From NCBI GenBank assembly GCA_023014485.1, contig JAJOZX010002354.1, positions 402,501-466,500 on the forward strand: 64,000 nucleotides of DNA, read 5' to 3'. Within the stretch, counting starts at the first letter, position 1; each line of letters opens with the position of its first letter. Both the position numbers and the translations under genes were made by a program. The notes below the pieces were generated by a model. That model had not been told where the DNA came from and did no database searches. It saw only the letters and a program-made list of their open reading frames with translations. The DNA comes from Bathynomus jamesi. Taxonomy: Eukaryota > Arthropoda > Malacostraca > Isopoda > Cirolanidae. Below, piece by piece: positions 44,640-55,067 of this stretch.

Positions 44640-46255
44640 GTCGATATGTTGTAAAACAAAGGACAAATGTAACGACCTTCATTAAGAGAGCTTATCATGC
44701 TTATTTTGGAATTAAATTAGGAAATCAAGACAAAAGTTGGGCTCCACACAAGGTTTGTCTTACGTGTGTTGCGGCACTAAGGAATTAGAGCAAAGGTAAA
44801 AAGAAAAGTTTGCCATTTGGGATCCCTATGGTATAGCGCGAGCCTAGAAACCATACCGACGACTGTTACTTCTGTTCTTGCAATGTTAAAGGTTATAATG
44901 CAAAGAATAAAGGGAGCCTTTAATACCCAAGTCTTCCATCTGCAATAAGGCCGGTACCCCATGGTCCAGAAGTTCCTATTCCCCGCCCATCCGAGAGTCT
45001 GGATCAATACAATTCAGATTCTGATTCAGTTCCAAATCCAGACAATGATGATGTTTATGAACAGCCAACAGCTGACCGAGATCCTCCTAAACCATTAACC
45101 CAAGCCGAACTAAATGACTTAGTCAGGGATTTGAATCTGCCTAAGGACTCTGCAGAACTTTTGGGGTCTAGATTGCAGGAGAACAATTTATTGGCATCCG
45201 ACACATACTTCGCTTGGTACAGAAATCGTGAGAAAGACTTCGTGCCTTTTTTCGAAGATGGTCCCTTGGTATTTTGCAAGGACATCACAGGATTAGTGTG
45301 CAAGCTAGGCATCGAATACCAAACCAGTGACTGGAGGTTGTTTATAGATTCCTCTAAAACCAGTCTAAAAGGAGTGTTACTGCACAACGGTAACAAATAT
45401 GCATCAATTCCGGTGGCCCATTCTACTAATTTAAAAGAGACCTATGATAACATGAAACTGCTTCTGGAAAAAATTCAGTATCAAAATCGCAGATGGATAT
45501 TGTGTGGGGATCTCAAAGTCCTTTGCATGTTACTTGGGCAGCAATCAGGATACACTAAGATGCCATGTTTCATCTGCGAATGGGATAGTCGAGCAGGTGA
45601 CCAGCACTGGAAGAGGAAAACTTGGCCTCCTAGAGAGAATCTTACCCCAGGATCAAAGAACATTTTACATGAACATCTAGTTGAACCAAATATAATCCTC
45701 CTACCACCCTTGCACATTAAGTTAGGCTTGATGAAGCAGTATGTCAAAGCATTGAATAGAGAAGGTGAGTGTTTCAAGTACATTTGTTCAAAATATCCAA
45801 AGATTAGCTACGAGAAAATAAAGGAAGGTGTTTTTATAGATCCTCAGATTAGAAAGTTATTGACAGACGATCATTTCCTGAACACAATGACCAATAAAGA
45901 AAAAGAAGCGTGGCTTGGTTTCAAAGATGTTGAAAACTTCTTGGGAAACTACAAAAGCCAAAATTATGAAAGACTGGCGGAAAATATGCTTAAAAAGTTT
46001 TGCGCCTTAGGCTGCAACATTAGCCTGAAAGTTCACTTCTTATTTTCGCATCTTGACCGTTTTCCCGAAAATCTCGGAGATGTTAGTGAGGAGCAAGGGG
46101 AACGATTTCACCAGGACATCAAAACCATGGAAAGAAGATATCAAGGAAGATGGCATACAAATATGATGGCGGATTACTGCTGGTGTCTGCAACGAGATCA
46201 GCCTAACGCACAGCATAAGAAAACATCAAAGAAGCACCGGTTTAGTCGTCATTAG
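44640..46255 (+). pseudogene. Unknown TE-type protein ('EEQGERFHQDI' family), decayed at N-terminus
   Basis: An open frame runs from about 45000 to the stop at 46255 (374 residues from 45131, where the first listed codon is TTG rather than ATG). Coding similarity to an upstream Cys/His segment ('HKVCLTCVAALR', 'DDCYFCSCNV', 44660-44900) is recognisable but broken by stops. The conserved C-terminal blocks are 'CDLKVLCMLLGQQSGYTKMP'-like (one residue differs), 'PCFICEWDSRA', 'PPLHIKLGLMKQYVKAL' and 'VSEEQGERFHQDIKTMERRY'. I recall near-identical multi-copy proteins in arthropod and hydrozoan genomes, unannotated. The multi-copy habit suggests a mobile element; the enzymatic role is unknown to me. 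Confidence 0.6.
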
Positions 46256-46825
46256 TCAGATCTACCTTCGTAGTCTTAAGTCTTTGGAATAAGTCCTGAA
46301 ATGTTTGCAAGTAAAGAAGGTAAATATATTTTGTTTCTTTCAGTTATTTTTTTATTCTTTCATAAACAAGCAATATGCTTGTCGAAGAGCTAGGAGCTAT
46401 TTAATTCTGCTTTAATTAGGTTTTACTCTATCACCTAAAGATTTCGTGCTACAAGGGGTGTTGTAATACCTCATCTGTCCCCAAATGTTAACCACCCATT
46501 GATGGGAGGGGAGAGAGTATTTTGCTGGGAACGGGACTGGTTGTTATATATATTTACCCTACATTACTATGTAAGCGTTACTGTAGTCTATAACAACAAA
46601 ATTTATGGTTTAGCATGTGCAATCCAATGTTGGTCTCGATAAGATGGTTCACATTTGGGGATAAATGGGGGATTTATGACACACCCTGTAGTAAGAAAAC
46701 CATACGTGATAGGGAAAAACTAACTATATTTTTGAGATCAACGCATTCAAATTATATAGAATCACCAACTAGTTTGTAAAAATCGATCGACAAGTTTTCA
46801 AATGTGTACTGGTGTAATCGGAGTG
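46256..46825. other. Spacer with no recognised feature
   Basis: AT-rich sequence following the TE-type gene. An ACACCCTGTA block near 46680 resembles a lone mariner end. Nothing else that I can support. Confidence 0.5.
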
Positions 46826-46827
46826 AC

Positions 46828-47303
46828 TATTTTCACCGTACGGTGATTTTAGTACCAGAAGTTATTTTCACAGTACCGTAAAAATAGTGTCAGAAGCTAT
46901 TTTCACCGTACGGTTAATTCAGTATGAGATGTTGTTTTAATAATGATAATAATAATAAAAGTACTTAGTAAAGTAGTAATCTTTATTTACGTTAATAATA
47001 AAATAATAAATCAAATTTCTTAATTTTAAATTTGTTAACAATTTGTTTTAGGTTTTGAAGTGTCGTAATAATTGAATGCCCGGTTAGGTCAACTGTACGC
47101 CTTTGACGATTGGTTAGGTTAATTCGTGATATTTCCGTTAGTTTAAACAAAAATATCAAGACGTAACCTAACCAATCGTTGAACAACGACGATGGATTTG
47201 AAGTGAAACAAGGTTCATATGCATGACAACCAGGTCTATAATGCAATGGTGATTTTAGTACCGGGAGCAATTTTCACCATACGGTGAAAATAGCATCGTC
47301 CTT
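46828..47303. repeat. Possible MITE with CTATTTTCACCGTACGGTGA ends
   Basis: The segments at 46830-46850 and 47283-47303 are inverted copies (one mismatch), and an additional TTTTCACCGTACGGT copy lies at 46900. An inner inverted pair (CGATTGGTTAGGTTA near 47108, TAACCTAACCAATCG near 47165) lies between them. No clear target duplication. Non-coding. Confidence 0.45.
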
Positions 47304-47309
47304 TAATAA

Positions 47310-47331
47310 TAGTAATAATAATAATAATAAC

Positions 47332-47362
<31 letters not shown>

Positions 47363-47400
47363 TCTTGCAAAATGTCAATCTGAAGTCAGCTAATTAATAT
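47310..47400. repeat. (AAT)n microsatellite
   Basis: AATAATAAT repeats at 47305-47360. The following stretch to 47640 shows no gene. Confidence 0.8.
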
Positions 47401-47639
47401 ACAACTATTTACTACCACCAAAGTAGCCGACGCAACTGAAGCGAAGAATATATGGGTATCCTCGCTTTTACTGTCCTAAATTAATGTTTGCAAATTTAGA
47501 TACCTTCTAAAATTATCTAACCTACAGAGTGTCTTGAATGTCTTGTTACTCCTATGTAAATGTTTCTCCAGTGTTCTGTAACCAGTGATGGGCATCGATA
47601 CATGAAAATCGCTAAAGCGATACCAGTAGTATAGCCGAA

Positions 47640-48370
47640 AAAAGGGAGAGTGCAGGAATGTTGCAATGTTGCAAGAGATAATGATCAAATGTTGCAAGGG
47701 GTGGGGGTATGCAACAATTCAATGTTGCGAACGGGGGTGGGGGTATGTAACAACTCAATGTTGCAAAGGGGTGGGGATGCAACAACTCAATGTTGCAAAG
47801 GGGGTGGGGATGCAACAACTCAATGTTGCAAAGGGGGGTGGGGGATGCTGCAGGTGCAACAAGGGGTCATGAAACTTGGAGGCGGCGTTATCCCCCAAGA
47901 GAAAGAAAGGAGGAGAGAAAGGAAGAGAGGTGTTCACCTGGCAGGAGCCAAGTGCATAATAAGACTTCAGCCGAGTAGGCGTTGTCTTATAGACTCCTAA
48001 TCAGCCAGTTGGCTTAGAAGGAGCCAAGGGGGAGGGGTACACCTGAAGGGGGAGAGGGGAGGTATCTTCGGGGGGAGAAGGAAGGATGACCTCCCCCAAA
48101 GGGGTTGCCTTAGCCTAAGAGTGAAATGATAGACGGAGGAGGACTTTGGGGGGACAAGGTGGGAGGTCCTAACCCCCCAAAGGGAAACTAAGCTAAGTCT
48201 TAACCTAAGAAGGGAAGGAGAGAGTTCTTTATTCGGCCGAAGTTCGCATCAAACTGCCAGCTCCGAAGCCAAGCGGGTCTTATATAGATGATGGTTGAGT
48301 TGCCAGATACCATTTTAATTGTACAGGTATACATTATTAGGGTGAGTTGCTAGATACCATTTTAATTCGT
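47640..48370 (-). repeat. Promoter-like dispersed repeat 'Z' (copy 2, reverse)
   Basis: Read on the minus strand: two copies of GGTATCTGGCAACTCA-type units (48300-48360), a TATA box (TATATAAG, 48279-48286), a leader containing GAATAAAG (about 48226) and a CCCTTTGGGGGGTTAGG block, then a tandem series of ~30-bp GGGTGGGGATGCAACAACTCAATGTTGCAAA-type units (47680-47850, written here shortened in meaning: G-rich block plus the inverted repeat CAACA...TGTTG). Same order as copy 1 at 13985-14784. Confidence 0.6.
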
Positions 48371-48374
48371 TACC

Positions 48375-48533
48375 AAAGCATACAGACTTAAAATCGAAAT
48401 TGACAAAAAGAAAATGATTATTAATTAAATAAATAGAATTTGCCTTCTACTGCGCAAAAATAATATAATACGTACAATCATCAAAATATTAATTCAGACG
48501 AAATACACACACACAAATGAGCAACTTTCTCCT

Positions 48534-48599
<66 letters not shown>

Positions 48600-48762
48600 T
48601 AGAAAGAATCATATTAAGAATCATAATAACCGTGTCTATTTAATTTTGTCATTCCTTATATATATAAACGGATTTTCACCTTAAAGTGAATTAAAACAAT
48701 ATTAACAATTCACTAAACAATTGGCTTAGCAAAAGAAATCGTTCCATTAACATTCTCAAATC

Positions 48763-48805
<43 letters not shown>

Positions 48806-49515
48806 CTGTATATATTATGTGAAAAAGTCAGAAAAAATGCCAAAAGTATATTAATTTAAAACAAATGAATTTTCTCCTTTTAAGAGAATCATTTATTAAA
48901 ACCAATATTAACAATATAAGAATTTAATTATTAAACGCCGTTTTATTTACTTTGTTATTAAAACGAATCCAAAATATTAACTCTTAGAACATTGTCTTCA
49001 GACCAGGAGTGAGTGGTGCAGGTAGTCAAGAATGCGAGCTAAAAGGTCCATCCCGAGGCCTTTTAAAACCGCAAACTGGCGAAAAGGAATTTGGGTCGAA
49101 CTTTCTCTCTCTCAAAGACTCAATTCCCCCTCTTCTAGCCTTCCGTGCGTTTGACTTGTAAATAAAAAAAAAATGTTTTTATTAAATGTGTTGATTATTT
49201 CTCTTTACTTGCAAATTTGTGTGGCATCATATTCTAGTAATTACGTGTTTTCTGCATAAACGTCTGCATAAAGATATGAGATCGTGGGTTCGACTCCCGA
49301 TTACCAGAAGCGTATCTCTCACGATTCCTAGTTAATGTTTTGAATAATGTAATTGCATGTTTTCTGTATAAACATCTACAAAAAGACCAGCTTCAGAGTT
49401 CATTTACACCATGCGTACACTTATCTCGTGTCCACAGTTAGTGGGAAATAAAACGCAACAATGAAACTATAGAATCATTTTAAATACAGAATTCATTCAC
49501 ACCAGGCGTACACCT
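48375..49515. other. Repeat-rich spacer with TATA-like promoter motif and B box
   Basis: Contains (TA)n at 48538-48597 and (CA)n at 48766-48802. On the minus strand, TTTTAAAAGGCCTCGGGATGG near 49060 resembles a promoter. A perfect Pol III B box GGTTCGACTCC lies at 49287-49297 but no full cloverleaf can be drawn. A ~33-bp direct repeat (GTACAC.TATCTCGTGT) occurs near 49413 and 49507. No gene seen. Confidence 0.5.
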
Positions 49516-49526
49516 ATCTCGTGTGG

Positions 49527-50010
<484 letters not shown>

Positions 50011-50029
50011 GGTACAAATTACAGTGGTA

Positions 50030-50420
50030 ATAATAATAATAATTAACTCCTTTTCGCCGAATTGGAAAGATTAAGCTTTTCACTCCGACTTAGACCTACA
50101 GTTTAACGTGGAAGCCGAATCAGAAATACATCTCGTCAGGGAATCATTGCTCACTCTTTCACATCATAAGTTCAGCATTTAAAATAATAGGATCATTTGA
50201 TTATTGATCCGGATTTAAAATAACAGGATCATTTGATTATTGATCCGGGAATAGTATGGCTGCAAAATGTGATATGTACAATGTAGATTTTTCTCTTTAG
50301 TAATAATAATAATAACTAGCTCTTCCCCGAATTGTAACAATGATTAAGCTTTTCACTCCGCCTTAGACCCACAGTTTAACGTGGAAACCGAATACTCTTT
50401 TCTTTTTTAAAAAATATAAT
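50030..50420. repeat. Direct duplications
   Basis: A ~90-bp unit (TTAAGCTTTTCACTCC...CAGTTTAACGTGGAA) occurs at 50030-50120 and 50305-50395. A 40-bp unit (ATAGGATCATTTGATTATTG) occurs twice at 50185-50250. No coding sequence. Confidence 0.8.
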
Positions 50421-50678
50421 TAAAGGAATGGATATATTTATAATTTCTTTATTATAAAAACCTCTCGATTACATTAGTGACTAATGATCCGGGAATAGTT
50501 GGGGAAAACCAAGTATTGTCGCAAATATTGACATGGTAAAGACAGCAAGGGGTAATACGAGCATTAAATCTATTGGAGAAAATATAAAGAAGCCATTAGT
50601 CGTCCAAAGCATGGACCCGTTATAGCGGTGTTACGCTTGGTACACAAACTTATCATAGCTCCACCCAGCTACACTGAC

Positions 50679-50762
50679 AACCAATCACTACGAACATCTG
50701 GTCTTGATCTTTTGGGGCGGAGCTTGGCGATTGTGCATATAAAAGGAAATATTTTTCAGTTG
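50679..50762 (+). promoter_or_regulatory. Polymerase II promoter: CCAAT, GC box, TATA
   Basis: CCAATCA at about 50680, GGGGCGG at 50714-50720 and TATAAAAG at 50738-50745, with a TCAGT initiator-like site at 50756-50760, lie upstream of a Kozak-perfect start (CCGCCATGG, 50832-50838). The order and spacing are promoter-like, although the TATA-to-TCAGT distance (~20 bp) is short. Confidence 0.6.
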
Positions 50763-50834
50763 GGAGTAACAGTAGCTATTTTCGCGCCAGTGAATATACA
50801 TTCCCTCTGCCAGTGAATAAACATTCCCTCCGCC

Positions 50835-51429
50835 ATGGAACACGAACTTTACGCTTTTCCGGATTTGTATCAAGAAGGTGACACTGCAACATTGACTGCA
50901 ATTAATCTTTATAATGCGATTGACCGTGATGGATTATTTCCAACGCAAACCGTTGAAGATATTGGCAGTGACGCTCCTTACAATCCGATGCAAGGGACTA
51001 CCATAAAAATGTAAGTGTCTATAATTTTATTTTTATTTTTTATTCACAAACTGTCAGAAAGATGATTTCATATATATGGAGGGATGTAGTATCTCGTCAA
51101 ATACTTCATTTAGATACTCACCATTATGCTAAAATCGAAATTTTTTATGGCAATCTTTTGCATGTTTTTTATAAATGTTATTCGGAGTTACCTCTTAAAT
51201 GAGCTTCTCTGAGCGAACCAAAGATATCTTCACATAATGGGATCTGTCTTACAATATGTATACTCTGTATATGTTTTTATTAAAAAAGATTCGATATGAA
51301 CATTGTTCTTTCTCTTTTAAGGTCCGATGAGGATTTGACACGTGTTATACAATCTTTTGAAGAATCTCGGGTCATGAATACGGAGGATATACTGAACAGT
51401 CAGCATAATGAATGTCACATCGAAATAAT
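50835..51429 (+). CDS. Two 5' exons of an unknown gene next to Polinton B
   Basis: Exon 1 is 50835-51010, ATG in a perfect Kozak context, ending AAAAT|GTAAGT. Exon 2 is 51322-51429, preceded by TTCTCTTTTAAG and ending ATAAT|GTAAGT. The split codon (AT|G) joins without changing frame, and exon 2 is exactly 36 codons, so both introns are phase 2. The encoded protein is acidic ('MEHELYAFPDLYQEGDTATL', then 'SDEDLTRVIQSFEESRV'). I recognise no family. No third exon is visible before the convergent protease gene at 51500, so the gene either continues beyond it or lost its 3' end. It may be a Polinton accessory gene or host sequence. Confidence 0.6.
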
Positions 51430-51499
51430 GTAAGTATTTTTCGATCTTTTTTGGGGGAAGAAGACAATATATTTTCATCAATTTATTAAATGAAAGAAA

Positions 51500-52054
51500 T
51501 CAGTACAATAACCATCTTAAACTACAGAATATACAAACTAACGTTACAAATATACACACGAACAAAAACATTATACTATACGAGTTCGCACAATTGGAAA
51601 ACGGATTGTTATGTCTGCATACCATTTCATCGTTTCGTCGCGTGTGACGAGGGTCAAATAAATTTAAAAAATTTATAAATTCTTTATCACATGACATATG
51701 CATGAGAAATGAGATGCAGTACATTCCACAAGTATTACTAAAATATCCTTGTATACGAAACGGGTTCCATACAACTTCTGGAATACGTAATTGAGCGAGA
51801 AATTTTACAATAACAGGGTCATTCCAGGGTTGAGTACCGAGTGAATCAAAATAGTACAGGCGATGTCTATTTTTAAAATAGACAGCTATCCAATGAATCC
51901 CTTCATTACCGATGACATCTGTGTTCACAATAAGACTACCGCATTCTCGCGTACTTGGCAAACTCAATGTTTCATTCTTCGCAAACACGCCGATAAATTT
52001 GGAACGTGTGACTCGTTCACTGTTCATCACTCTCTGAAGTGTATTAGCATCCAT
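51500..52054 (-). CDS. Polinton B adenain-like cysteine protease
   Basis: 184-residue ORF with the adenoviral-protease layout: His in 'GNEGIHWIAVYF' (residue 54 by my count), acidic residue in 'YYFDSLG' (residue 70), Gln in 'RIQGYF' (102) and nucleophile Cys in 'NTCGMYC' (109). Such proteases mature Polinton and adenovirus virions by cutting capsid precursors. The last ~45 residues after the conserved core are hydrophobic and diverge ('SIMFLFVCIFVTLVCIFCSL'), possibly read-through of decayed sequence. Downstream of the capsid gene on the same strand, as in known Polintons. Confidence 0.9.
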   Translation of the reverse strand: MDANTLQRVMNSERVTRSKFIGVFAKNETLSLPSTRECGSLIVNTDVIGNEGIHWIAVYFKNRHRLYYFDSLGTQPWNDPVIVKFLAQLRIPEVVWNPFRIQGYFSNTCGMYCISFLMHMSCDKEFINFLNLFDPRHTRRNDEMVCRHNNPFSNCANSYSIMFLFVCIFVTLVCIFCSLRWLLY

Positions 52055-52065
52055 TTTAAAAGTCA

Positions 52066-53354
52066 GTGATAACGCTCCTAAATCTATCTACTTCTGTTAG
52101 GGCTTGCGATTCGAGATATACTAGTACACTAATAGGCGCGTCTATAGGCTTGGTGAATTCCAACCTCACTGAGATGCTTCCGCTCTGCTGTGGGCTTAAA
52201 TGCGTATTTACGCTAGCAGATAAGTCAGGTGTAATGTCAAACGGATAAAGGTTAAATTAATCAATGAACTCTTTCTGCGTTACCCCATTACCAAGCTCAT
52301 CACAATCACCTGCAATATGGGTCAGATTACTATAGGCTCTCGCGCAAAGAGGTAACACAGCGTCTGATGAATAGTCCGTATCCAATGTTCCACCCAAAGC
52401 AATGCCATTAACGTATAGAGTTATGTTTTTAAGTCCGAAATTCTCGAATTTAAAGGCACTCTTTTTATATTTTCCATTCACCGAGCATGGTCCTGCATTC
52501 CGATTAATATCCTTTTAGGAAGATTCCCAGGGCGATGTTTTCTATCTGCTTCGACGCCAACCCTGCAGGCACCGTATATAGTTTGATTTGTACTCTGTTA
52601 ATAGGGTATTTCACTGTGGCGTTTAGTAAATTTTTCTCAATTTCTAGTTGTTTTGGTGAACTTAATTTCACTCGCCGTACGCGGAGGTATGTGTCCATAA
52701 TGTGAACCACAACGGGTTTGCTCCCTCTTCTTGATCAGCATCCAGATTTAAGCAGATCTCAGGACTCGTGCGGGTGAGCTTTATTTTCATATCCACCCCG
52801 TTGACAAGCAACTTCTCCTGGAAAGTGAAATCTGTGTGCAGACGTCCAAAACACTCGTATATCTTCTTTTTAGAATTTTTAAATTTGTCCTTTATACTAC
52901 TTTCGTCTTTAGTTTGATAATATCCCTCGGCACTTAAAAAGGTAGCCTTCGCTTCTTTGGAAAAGTTGAGGACATTTTCCAGATAGGCTCGTAGATGATA
53001 GTATCCCGTGCCTGACGATATGTTGGTCTGATTTAAATATACGTCACACTGGTTGAATATGGAGTGCAGAAAGTTTGTTTCAGGGTATACAGCATATTTG
53101 TCATCGCAGACCGTTCCATCAGAATGGGCTATACGTAGCTTAGCGTACATGTGCACACAGCTTGGATCAAAAAAGTAAGGGCCTGAGCTGGGTATCACGA
53201 ATTCTATAGGTGCACTCGGGGAACTAATTGTGTTTAAAGGGTTAATTGTAATAAAATCACTGTGCTCAATAGAAACTTGAGTTGGAGGCATCTCAAAAAG
53301 GGACAGCTCCGATTTACAGCATTGTGAACTACATGGGTGGATGAAGCGTGCCAT
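52066..53354 (-). pseudogene. Polinton B major capsid protein (double jelly-roll), frameshifted
   Basis: Three collinear pieces (53354-52668, 52710-52504 and 52481-52066) make up one gene of about 425 codons. It has frameshifts near 52680 and 52500 and an in-frame stop at 52257. The N-terminus 'SIEHSDFITINPLN' is followed by 'EFVIPSSGPYFFDPS', typical of the capsid families of Polintons and adintoviruses; the C-terminal 'NTHLSPQQSGSISVRLEF' and copy A's matching end agree. It would form the virion shell. Assignment rests on position between protease and core-like gene plus the jelly-roll style sequence. Confidence 0.8.
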
Positions 53355-53434
53355 GACGAGTTAGAAATAGTGCCTCCTCTCTCGACAAGTAGTAAACAAA
53401 CTATGATTCATGAGATCAATGTCCTTAGCTTATA

Positions 53435-53821
53435 TCAGTCAAAAAAGTGGTCAACCATAGGTTTCATTCGCTTACAGCACTTCTTTTTTGATATCCTTTT
53501 ACGTTTAATACCACGTGACCCCTTCTTCCGGGCAGCCCTCTTCTTCTTCTTCCCGCCACCACGCATTTTTCTCTTTGCATCTTTGATGATTTCGTCCCGT
53601 GTACGCTTTAAATGTTTTTTTAGAGCTTCTTTAGGTTTAGCCCCAGCCAATATGTCTTCTGCAGTGTTAAGACCTGATTGTAGCGCTTTCCTTCCGAGGT
53701 ATCTGGCACCCCTCTTCAGCAAAGGAACAGCCGTACGTAGTATGGATGAAAAAATGGACCCAAGTCCACTACCGCGCTGGTATCTCACCCCTCGATAGAC
53801 GGTGAAAGGCTTTCTATCCAT
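53435..53821 (-). CDS. Polinton B basic core/minor virion protein
   Basis: 128 residues, strongly basic. The N-terminal part has 'RYQRGSGLGSIFSSILRTA' and 'PLLKRGARYLGRKAL', an amphipathic pattern seen in adenovirus pVI/pX-like proteins of Polintons. The C-terminal part has Lys/Arg runs ('RGGGKKKKRAARKKGSR') suited to binding DNA. The start ATG at 53821 overlaps the stop of the penton-like gene. It probably acts inside the particle as a condensing or membrane-active protein; that role is by analogy. Confidence 0.75.
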   Translation of the reverse strand: MDRKPFTVYRGVRYQRGSGLGSIFSSILRTAVPLLKRGARYLGRKALQSGLNTAEDILAGAKPKEALKKHLKRTRDEIIKDAKRKMRGGGKKKKRAARKKGSRGIKRKRISKKKCCKRMKPMVDHFFD

Positions 53822-54690
53822 TATAACTCAGTGCGTCGAAAGTGTAGCTTCACTGTTAAGCTCCCGTTACCGAATGGGAAGTTTTCACCCTCAATCGTTC
53901 TTATATATATTGAGATATTGGTTATTAAATTAGTTGCGACATTCACATAATGGGGTCTGTCATATGTAATACTCAAACTCCTTCCTCTATGGTTGGGGAT
54001 GTGGGCAATGCGCAGCAGGCGTGCCTGGGTATCCCCAACAAACTGGTGCTCCACTATATTACTGTAAATATAGCACATGTCTGGGGACTGAGAGCTTTCA
54101 GCCAATTTCTCCATCTTCAATTGATACATTAATCTGGACAAGTCATGCTGTGCCTCGTGAAATGTGTCTCTTTGGATGGCTGCGCTATATCGGCCATTGG
54201 TTAGAATTTTGAACACTCTTCGATCTTTAATACGTCTGTTAGTCTTTGATTTTAGGATTAGTGTATGTGCAGGGTTTCCTTTGTTTACGATTTCGTATAC
54301 TAAATCATTCGTAAGGTTTGAGTTTCTTAAACTTACGTTTAAGTCTCTCACAACATCCTCGACCGAACCATAATGACCCGGTCCTAGTCTTACTTCTGTA
54401 CTGTAATACCGTGCAACCTTAGTCCGAGCGATACGTATAGTTTCATCCATAGCTACCCCAGCTTTTTCACACTCGTCAATGTCTCTAAGAATCGTAAAAA
54501 CGGATTCTTTATATTCAATATTTAAAAAGATGGTGTCCAGCTGAATCTCGCATATCCCCACCTCATACGAATCACGACCCAATTCAATGAGCCCGTGGAG
54601 TTCTGTTACAAAGTTGGCTAGTGTGTTGTTAGGGTGTACAGACAGGGACGAGGAGGACGGGAGTGTGACGTAGAAATGGTTAGGAGCCAT
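53821..54690 (-). CDS. Polinton B penton-like structural protein
   Basis: Intact 289-residue ORF, start ATG at 54690. It begins 'MAPNHFYVTLPSSSSLSVHP' and contains a 'GRDSYEVGICEIQLDT' motif, both recurring in Polinton-type elements. The C-terminus is beta-rich ('LRIAHIPNHRGRSLSITYD', 'GSLTVKLHFRRTEL'). Position between integrase and core-like gene, and its length, fit the single jelly-roll penton/minor capsid protein, but no decisive motif is known to me. Copy A keeps only its first quarter. Confidence 0.65.
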   Translation of the reverse strand: MAPNHFYVTLPSSSSLSVHPNNTLANFVTELHGLIELGRDSYEVGICEIQLDTIFLNIEYKESVFTILRDIDECEKAGVAMDETIRIARTKVARYYSTEVRLGPGHYGSVEDVVRDLNVSLRNSNLTNDLVYEIVNKGNPAHTLILKSKTNRRIKDRRVFKILTNGRYSAAIQRDTFHEAQHDLSRLMYQLKMEKLAESSQSPDMCYIYSNIVEHQFVGDTQARLLRIAHIPNHRGRSLSITYDRPHYVNVATNLITNISIYIRTIEGENFPFGNGSLTVKLHFRRTEL

Positions 54691-55067
54691 GTTGCATACT
54701 ATTTAAGCTTCATTATTGCATCAGCTTTTATATAGGTGTTGAAGCTTTCTGAGTACCCTAGCCATTTCACCAGGTACATTTTTCTCTTTCCTGAACCTTT
54801 GCTTCCTAAAATTTTCTCAATTTTAAACACATTTTTTCCTAAATTAAATGCAACTTTCTGCAATTCCTCGCGGTAAAAGCCTCCTGAGATTTCTTCCCCA
54901 TTCAAATCTTCAATGTAATACATCATTATCTCGCCTTTAGGTCTCATAGCCCTAACTTCAAAAATCTCACGTGTCCATCCTTGCTCAAATCCCTTCGCGA
55001 ATTTATTCCCCGAACGCGACAGCCTTACATAATCATTGATTTTGAAGCGCGCAGTGTGTGGTGGACT

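Noticed and set aside
49261..49310. tRNA gene suggested by GGTTCGACTCC
   Set aside because: A B box is present but no acceptor stem, D arm or anticodon arm can be paired; at most a relic of a tRNA-derived repeat.
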